Source: an uncultured Collinsella sp. (GTDB lineage: Bacteria > Actinomycetota > Coriobacteriia > Coriobacteriales > Coriobacteriaceae). From it: a stretch of DNA of 11,800 nucleotides. The first letter of the stretch is position 1, and each line of letters starts with the position of its first letter. The stretch spans positions 1 to 11,800 of the forward strand of contig CAJKEF010000017.1 of the NCBI GenBank assembly GCA_905198825.1, in the 5' to 3' direction. Made by a program: the position numbers and the translations under genes. The notes below the pieces were generated by a model. It did not search any database. It had not been told where the DNA came from and worked only from the letters and a program-made list of their open reading frames with translations. Of this stretch, positions 7,033 through 11,800 are shown one piece after another.

Positions 7033-7107
7033 TGGAGCGGGCAACGGGACTCGAACCCGCGAGTGTCAGCTTGGGAAGCTGATGCCTTACCACTTGGCGA
7101 TGCCCGC
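7033..7107 (-). tRNA. tRNA-Gly, anticodon CCC
   Basis: On the minus strand the acceptor GCGGGCA (7107-7101) pairs with TGCCCGC; a D-arm GCC...GGC, an anticodon stem TCAGC/GCTGA with loop TTCCCAA (anticodon CCC at 7075-7073) and a T-arm GCGGG-TTCGAGT-CCCGT are all intact. The discriminator is T and CCA is encoded (7035-7033). It reads GGG glycine codons. The gene has its own promoter and terminator and is transcribed away from the adhesin gene. Its 3' end is duplicated at 6842-6859. Confidence 0.97.
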
Positions 7108-7120
7108 TTGTGTGTTGGCT

Positions 7121-7150
7121 AGTATAACGCGGTTGTCTTGTTCGATACAA
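7121..7150 (-). promoter_or_regulatory. Promoter of tRNA-Gly
   Basis: On the minus strand TTGTAT (7150-7145) and TATACT (7126-7121) form a -35/-10 pair with an 18-bp spacer. The -10 ends 13 nt before the mature 5' end of the tRNA, as expected for a short 5' leader. Confidence 0.75.
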
Positions 7151-7404
7151 GGGTGGTGGTGCTTGTTTTAGCTGTGGAGATTCGTTTGAAAATCGCGTCA
7201 ATTGTGGAGACGAGGACCTTTGACTTCCTGTTCTCCCTATCTTCTACCTGCACTTTTGCTTGATTGTTGTATTTGAGCTCAATTTGTCAGGAATTGGGCA
7301 AGCTTTTGGTCAGGCTCCGGTACTTACCCGCATGAACCTCGGGGGTAGCCTCATCCTACGCGTCGCAGCCTCCCCGTGCGACGCACGAGGGATAAGGAGC
7401 AGCC
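7151..7404 (+). promoter_or_regulatory. Leader region of the adhesin gene
   Basis: No gene is seen here. TTGACT at 7220-7225 with a 17-bp spacer to tctacc is the best promoter guess, and it is weak. A 10-bp palindrome ttgagctcaa (7273-7282) could be an operator. Just before the start, 7371-7392 can fold (tccc-c-gtgc around gac, nine pairs with one bulged A), placing the ribosome site AAGGAG directly after the hairpin. I found no recognisable riboswitch core. Confidence 0.4.
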
Positions 7405-10400
7405 ATGTCCAACGCACCCACGCACTCTGTCCACAGCGCAATCGCAACAGGTCCGCTGCTCCTGCTCCTCTTCCTGCTTTTCGGCTGCCTGGCACCGGGA
7501 GCCGCATTTGCCGTCGATGGCTACGACCAGCTCGGCTTCCGCACTATTAGCGATGATTGTGGACCCTTCTTCATCGGCAAGTATGAAGCTCAAGACACCT
7601 CGATTGCCTACTGCATGAACCAGGAGCGCCCCGGCCCCACCAAACCGGGCGGCCCATGGCTCAACTTTGATCAAGGCTGGGTGTGGCTCGACGACGAGTT
7701 CGCGGCAATCGTTTGTCACGGATATCCCACCACCACGTCGTTTGGCGGTTACCATCTTTCACCCGATCGCGCCCGCGCCGCCACCCAGCTTGCCGTATGG
7801 ATGCTCAACGGCACTACCCATGTCGACGGCACCTACTCCTACACGACCGCTCAGGGTAAAACCAAGAGCGGACACTTTACCGCCGACAATGAAGTCGTGG
7901 CGGCTGCGCGGTGGCTCCACGACAGCACAAAATCAGGAAGCATCAAAGCCGCTCCGCACCGCGCGCGGCGCTATCTAGGAACCGTATCGGGCGGCAGCAA
8001 ACGTCAAGACATGCTCTATGTACTGCCGGCGGTCTCTGTTTCCTTCCAAAAGCAGTCTGCTGACACCGTTATTACCAGCGGAAACAATACCTATCAGTTT
8101 GCCGGGGCAACATTCGATATTTTTGAGAGCGCCAGCGGCGCGCGTGTCGGCACCATCAAGATGGACAGCAACGGTCGAGCGCAAGCAACACTTCTGCCCA
8201 ACACGGCATACTACCTAGTTGAAACGAAGGCGCCGGCCGGCTATGTCCCCCGTCGTGATCGCATCGCCTTTACCACGGGGAATGACGGCGGACAGGTTGC
8301 CATTGATGAACAACCTGGCACCATTACCTTGCGCATCGCAAAGCTCGATGCCGCGACGAATGCAGGCCCCCAAGTTGGAGCTTCGCTCGCAGGAGCAGAG
8401 TTCACGTGTGTGTCGCAATCAACCCCTGGATGGGCGCAAATCCTCACGACTGACGAAAGCGGTCGGGCCACCCTCGCCGATGTCCCCTTAGGAACCTTTA
8501 CCATCTACGAATCAAAAGCCCCCGAGGGCTACCTGCCATCCAACGACAGCTGGACCTATACCGTTGGAGCCGACCAGCTCGGCGATTCAGGCGTGGTCGA
8601 GATCGAATCTCGCGTTTCCGATATCCCCATTGCGTTTAACCTTGAGATTTCCAAATTCAAGGATTACGGCAATAGCGACCAATCCGGCCTGGAGCAGCCG
8701 GCGGGTGGTGTTGTCTTTGAGGTTGTCAGCAACAGCTCTCAGCAGGTTGTTGGCACACTGACCACAAACATCTATGGCTTTACCTCCACCAAAGATCAGC
8801 CCGAAGCATGGTTCGGCACAGGCAAGCGACCCGCCGGTGTCCACGGAGCCGTCCCATACGACCGTGCCGGCTACACGGTTCGCGAGGTTCCGGAAACCGT
8901 CCCCGAGGGTTTTAAACGTGCAGGGGAATGGACCGTCGGGGCCAATCAGATTTCCGACGGCGCCGAGCTTCAATATATCGTGGACAACCACGCTCTGTCG
9001 ACGCATCTCCAGATTGTAAAACGCGATGCCCAAACAGGCGCTTCTGTTCCCCTAGCCGGATTCACCTTCCAACTCCTCGACAGCAATCACGAACCTGTCT
9101 CACAAACTTGCTGGTATCCAGCACATAACGTAATGGACACCTTTACGACTGACGCGACCGGGACCGTCACACTGCCCGAATCGCTCGTGCCGGGCACCTA
9201 TTATGTACGCGAAACCTCGGCCAAAGAGCCCTATCTTGTCGGTGAAGAGATCGAGGTAAACATACCCGCCGACATGAACCTAACGCCCGTTGCAATCGCC
9301 TCGTATTATGACCACGCCGCGACCGGAAACATCAGGATCGTTAAAACCGATGCCATAGACGGCAGCAGTCTCGCGGGCGCCGTCTTTGAGATCCGTGCCT
9401 CGGGTGATATCGTGCGCCCCGACGGTAGCATTGCCGCGCTCGACGGTGAGACTGTCGCGACCGTCACGACGGATGAAACTGGAGAAGCACGCGCGGACAA
9501 CCTCCCACTGGGATCTGGCACCGCACGCTACGAGGTTGTCGAGACTCAAGCGCCGGCAGGCTTCTTGCTCGATCGGACAACCCATATTGTCGACCTTACT
9601 TATGCCGACCAGAAAACACCCGTTGTAGAAGCACGGCTTAACGTATCCGACGATTACACCAAGGTTGATATCTCCAAGGTCGATGCAAGCGGTGAGCAGG
9701 AAGTGGAAGGCGCACAGCTCACCTTATATGGTCCCGATAAAACCGAAATAGACTCCTGGACCTCATCCGACAAGCCACACCGCGTCGAATATCTTGCACC
9801 CGGCACCTACTCGTTGTGCGAAATGATGTCTCCGCGGACCTATGACCTTGCCGAGGAGATAACGTTTGAAATAAAGGATACGGGAGAAGTCCAATCCGTC
9901 GCGATGAAGGATGCGCCCATCGAGATCAAGGGACAGGTCGACAAGCGTCAGGAACTTGTCCAACCTATCGAAAAGGGCCTGTTGGCTAACGGCGATGGTA
10001 AAAACCGCGCCACGACGCAAACCAATAGTGATGGGCTTTTCTCCTATACCATCGATGCTCGAAACGATTCCGCTACTTGGGTTGATGAGTTTACGATTAC
10101 CGATGATCTTGAGTGTGCCGAGGACGATACGGCGAGATTCGTCTCAATCGAAACCCCCGTCGCCATCGGCGACCTCAACGGTCTGTGCAACGTATGGTAT
10201 CGCACGACGCCGTTGGACTCGACAGACGTCGATGAGCCGGCAAACGCGACACTTGACGATGGGCACGAAAATCCTTGGCTTGAGTCCGACGAAGTAAAAG
10301 AGAGCCTGGGTGAGGACTGTCGCCTCGTCGATTACGACGGTTGGCACCTCTGGAAGGCGGATATCTCGACCACGGAATCCACCACACTCGAGGCGAAAGA

Positions 10401-10836
10401 ACTCGACCTTGCATCCAATACCGTCGTAACGGGCATTCGAATTGAATACGGTGCGGTAGCCGCCGACTTTACGACTCGAAGCGATGCGGATTCTTGGAAC
10501 CGCGATGATCTCAAAGATGAGCACGACGATCTTGACGATGCCAAAGCAATCCTTGGCACAGACGCTCGGGGCGCAATCGTGCACATGCAGGCGACGTCGG
10601 CTTATACGCCCCAAATCGCACTCACCAACAGCGCACGCGTCGATCTTTGCCGCAACGGCGGCGGCGATAAACTTGAGTCACATGACGATGACCGTGTCAT
10701 TCAACGCTGTACCCTACCGCAGGACCTACCGGCAACAGGATCAGCTCCCATCGCCGCTTGCATCACCGCGCTCCTGACCTCGGGTGCCGCAGCCCTATGG
10801 TTCGCTCGCCTTAGGTCGATCCCAAAGAAGCGCTAG
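7405..10836 (+). CDS. Cell-wall-anchored adhesin: thioester domain, CnaB domains, LPATG
   Basis: The 1143-residue surface protein begins at ATG 7405 with AAGGAG 7 nt upstream. In order: a Sec signal peptide (1-36, cleavage after GAAFA); a thioester domain (about 37-205) with Cys70 in AYCMN and Gln128 in ATQLAVW, the pair that forms the reactive bond to host or surface amines in this family; about six CnaB/SpaA-like domains (about 209-306, 307-410, 411-530, 531-640, 641-750, 751-840), each with a first-strand Lys (216, 313, 417, 539, 647, 758) and an E-box Glu (273, 369, 494, 603, 713, 806) as in YYLVETKAPAGY; a larger C-terminal domain (about 841-1085) with an acidic Asp-rich insert; and LPATG at 1108-1112 followed by a hydrophobic segment and RSIPKKR. 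A sortase should attach it to peptidoglycan, but none is in the window. No YPKN pilin motif is seen, so a monomeric or tip adhesin is likelier than a shaft pilin. The ligand is unknown. Confidence 0.93.
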   Translation: MSNAPTHSVHSAIATGPLLLLLFLLFGCLAPGAAFAVDGYDQLGFRTISDDCGPFFIGKYEAQDTSIAYCMNQERPGPTKPGGPWLNFDQGWVWLDDEFAAIVCHGYPTTTSFGGYHLSPDRARAATQLAVWMLNGTTHVDGTYSYTTAQGKTKSGHFTADNEVVAAARWLHDSTKSGSIKAAPHRARRYLGTVSGGSKRQDMLYVLPAVSVSFQKQSADTVITSGNNTYQFAGATFDIFESASGARVGTIKMDSNGRAQATLLPNTAYYLVETKAPAGYVPRRDRIAFTTGNDGGQVAIDEQPGTITLRIAKLDAATNAGPQVGASLAGAEFTCVSQSTPGWAQILTTDESGRATLADVPLGTFTIYESKAPEGYLPSNDSWTYTVGADQLGDSGVVEIESRVSDIPIAFNLEISKFKDYGNSDQSGLEQPAGGVVFEVVSNSSQQVVGTLTTNIYGFTSTKDQPEAWFGTGKRPAGVHGAVPYDRAGYTVREVPETVPEGFKRAGEWTVGANQISDGAELQYIVDNHALSTHLQIVKRDAQTGASVPLAGFTFQLLDSNHEPVSQTCWYPAHNVMDTFTTDATGTVTLPESLVPGTYYVRETSAKEPYLVGEEIEVNIPADMNLTPVAIASYYDHAATGNIRIVKTDAIDGSSLAGAVFEIRASGDIVRPDGSIAALDGETVATVTTDETGEARADNLPLGSGTARYEVVETQAPAGFLLDRTTHIVDLTYADQKTPVVEARLNVSDDYTKVDISKVDASGEQEVEGAQLTLYGPDKTEIDSWTSSDKPHRVEYLAPGTYSLCEMMSPRTYDLAEEITFEIKDTGEVQSVAMKDAPIEIKGQVDKRQELVQPIEKGLLANGDGKNRATTQTNSDGLFSYTIDARNDSATWVDEFTITDDLECAEDDTARFVSIETPVAIGDLNGLCNVWYRTTPLDSTDVDEPANATLDDGHENPWLESDEVKESLGEDCRLVDYDGWHLWKADISTTESTTLEAKELDLASNTVVTGIRIEYGAVAADFTTRSDADSWNRDDLKDEHDDLDDAKAILGTDARGAIVHMQATSAYTPQIALTNSARVDLCRNGGGDKLESHDDDRVIQRCTLPQDLPATGSAPIAACITALLTSGAAALWFARLRSIPKKR

Positions 10837-10843
10837 TGCGATG

Positions 10844-10881
10844 AAAAAGCGGGCGACCCAGTCCCCCGGCTCGCCCGCTTT
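10844..10881. terminator. Bidirectional terminator between convergent genes
   Basis: The stem aaagcgggcga (10846-10856) pairs perfectly with tcgcccgcttt (10871-10881) around a 14-nt loop. On the minus strand it ends in five T (10848-10844), a good terminator for the small membrane protein unit. On the plus strand only three T follow, 8 bp after the adhesin stop, so it is weaker in that direction. Confidence 0.85.
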
Positions 10882-10902
10882 CAATCATGTAAATCGCCGT
10901 AT

Positions 10903-11121
10903 CTACTCTGCAGACGAAGATCCACCATCAACGATTGCCTGCTCGGACTCAGGAATCCCATCGGCACCCGTGCTCTGTTCTTGCTCCACCTCTTCGCTGA
11001 TTGCGGAGGCGGGAGTCGAGCCCTTCGCACCCACGATGTAGGCAGCCCCAAATCCTAACGCAATGGCAATCAAGGTCAAAATCACGTAGACAGGCCAATG
11101 GCGCTTAATATACGAAAACAC
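10903..11121 (-). CDS. Small single-pass membrane protein of unknown function
   Basis: The 72-residue protein has a short basic N-terminus (MFSYIKRHWP), one transmembrane helix (about 11-31, VYVILTLIAIALGFGAAYIVG) and an acidic, Ser/Glu-rich tail of about 40 residues. The charge pattern would put the N-terminus inside and the tail outside. The start is GTG at 11121; AAGGAG lies 5-6 nt upstream and supports it. It begins 21 bp after the stop of the M28-like gene and is followed by the shared terminator, so it is the last gene of that operon. I recognise no family; a role as a partner or anchor of the upstream protein is only a guess. Confidence 0.8.
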   Translation of the reverse strand: MFSYIKRHWPVYVILTLIAIALGFGAAYIVGAKGSTPASAISEEVEQEQSTGADGIPESEQAIVDGGSSSAE

Positions 11122-11142
11122 GTTGACTCCTTAGAGCTCCGT

Positions 11143-11800
11143 CTACGAACGGCGGATAACCTCGGTCACAACCTCGGATACCGTGGCAATGTTCGTCGGG
11201 TTGACATTGTGGGGCAGGTCGTCCTCGGTACGAGCGCAAGCCAGACGCGTGCCGTCCACGCCGGCGATGGTGAGGGCTCGGCGGCTCGCCTCGAGCGCGG
11301 CATAGGCATCGGTCTTGGCATAGGGCATCTCGAGCGCGCCACAATCGACATGGAACGACTTGCACACCTTGCTGACCAGGTTCATGATGCGGCGATCGCC
11401 CTTGAGCAGCTGCTGTTCGCCCTCGACCGTCACCACCGAAAGCCTACCGGCGCCGACGGATTCAAGATTGATGAAGAATACGCCGCGGAGCTTATCGCGA
11501 TGCGAAGCCAAGAAGGCCTTCATACCGGCGCCATCACAATCCGAGGCGCCCGTTGCCACAAACCAGATATCGTGACCGAGCAGCTCATCATCGCCCATAG
11601 AGGCGACAGCCGAGAGCATATCTTCGGAAGAAGCGCCATCGGAAGACGTAGCGCCACCCTTCCAGCCATCGTTATCGTCCTCGAAGTTATCCCACGAACC
11701 GATACCGCGACCGGACTTCTTGGCATCGTAATCGTCCTCGACGCCCAGCCAGTCGCTCATACTGTCCTGCTCGTTCTTCTTTTTGCGACCGAACAAGCCA
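11143..11800 (-). CDS. C-terminal part of an M28-like peptidase-domain protein (partial)
   Basis: The frame stays open to the right edge (the codon before the TTG at 11796 is GGC), so the gene starts outside the window. The visible part opens with a basic patch GLFGRKKK and an acidic, Gly/Ser-rich, probably disordered stretch of about 70 residues. Then comes a region resembling the second half of M28 zinc peptidases: GHDIWFVATGASDCDGAGMKAFL, the strand GVFFINLESVGAGRLSVV, and TEDDLPHNVNPTNI near the end. In active M28 enzymes the first of these motifs carries a Glu-Glu pair (catalytic base and metal ligand); here the place reads Ser-Asp, so the protein may be inactive or altered. The first metal motif (HxD) would lie outside the window. 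The small membrane protein follows 21 bp later. Family call moderate. Confidence 0.65.
   Translation of the reverse strand, partial: GLFGRKKKNEQDSMSDWLGVEDDYDAKKSGRGIGSWDNFEDDNDGWKGGATSSDGASSEDMLSAVASMGDDELLGHDIWFVATGASDCDGAGMKAFLASHRDKLRGVFFINLESVGAGRLSVVTVEGEQQLLKGDRRIMNLVSKVCKSFHVDCGALEMPYAKTDAYAALEASRRALTIAGVDGTRLACARTEDDLPHNVNPTNIATVSEVVTEVIRRS

Noticed and set aside
7151..7404. Riboswitch (for example c-di-GMP) in the adhesin leader
   Set aside because: I searched by eye for a known conserved core and found none; only a simple hairpin and a palindrome are present.
7477..7500. Possible lipobox (LFGC) in the adhesin signal peptide
   Set aside because: Phe at that position fits the lipobox poorly. 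A signal peptidase I site (GAAFA) follows, and the C-terminus has an LPATG wall anchor.
9103..9135. WYPAHN in the adhesin as a pilin YPKN motif
   Set aside because: The essential Lys is missing and the segment lies inside the fourth CnaB-like domain, not at a domain edge typical of shaft pilins.

Overview
The window looks like a chromosomal piece of a high-GC Gram-positive gut actinobacterium, most likely Coriobacteriia (Collinsella-like). This is inferred from the mixture of a Tat-type lipoprotein, an LPxTG-anchored protein with a Gram-positive thioester domain, a small TSCPD protein and strong AGGAG-type ribosome sites; no rRNA or marker gene fixes the genus. All protein genes but one lie on the minus strand.

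Reading in minus-strand transcription order (from high to low coordinate): a gene cut by the right edge, whose C-terminal part resembles a degenerate M28-type peptidase domain, is followed 21 bp later by a small single-pass membrane protein. That unit ends at a bidirectional hairpin terminator (10844-10881) shared with the only plus-strand gene. The plus-strand gene (7405-10836) encodes a 1143-residue cell-wall-anchored adhesin: signal peptide, thioester domain (Cys70/Gln128), about six CnaB/SpaA-type isopeptide domains, a large C-terminal domain and an LPATG sorting signal. Back to back with it is tRNA-Gly(CCC), with its own promoter and terminator. Between the tRNA and purB lies about 300 bp of structured repeat DNA: two identical 38-nt repeats, each preceded by a copy of the tRNA 3' end (one exact over 18 nt, one degraded), plus several hairpins.

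purB (adenylosuccinate lyase) follows and ends at a strong intrinsic terminator. Then comes a two-gene signalling unit: a membrane-tethered family-3 solute-binding protein whose stop overlaps the start of a membrane diguanylate cyclase (extracellular sensor, PAS-like region, GGDEF, no RxxD inhibitory site). The likely logic is that a small ligand in the cell-wall space is read out as c-di-GMP. Next is another overlapping pair, a four-cysteine TSCPD protein and a Tat-exported lipoprotein. The window ends with an OmpR-family response regulator and, at the left edge, the first five codons of a gene that may be its histidine kinase.

Most parts belong to known families. The points most worth a second look are the tRNA-derived repeat cluster, the solute-binding-protein/diguanylate-cyclase pair, the domain layout of the adhesin, and the altered catalytic motif in the M28-like fragment.
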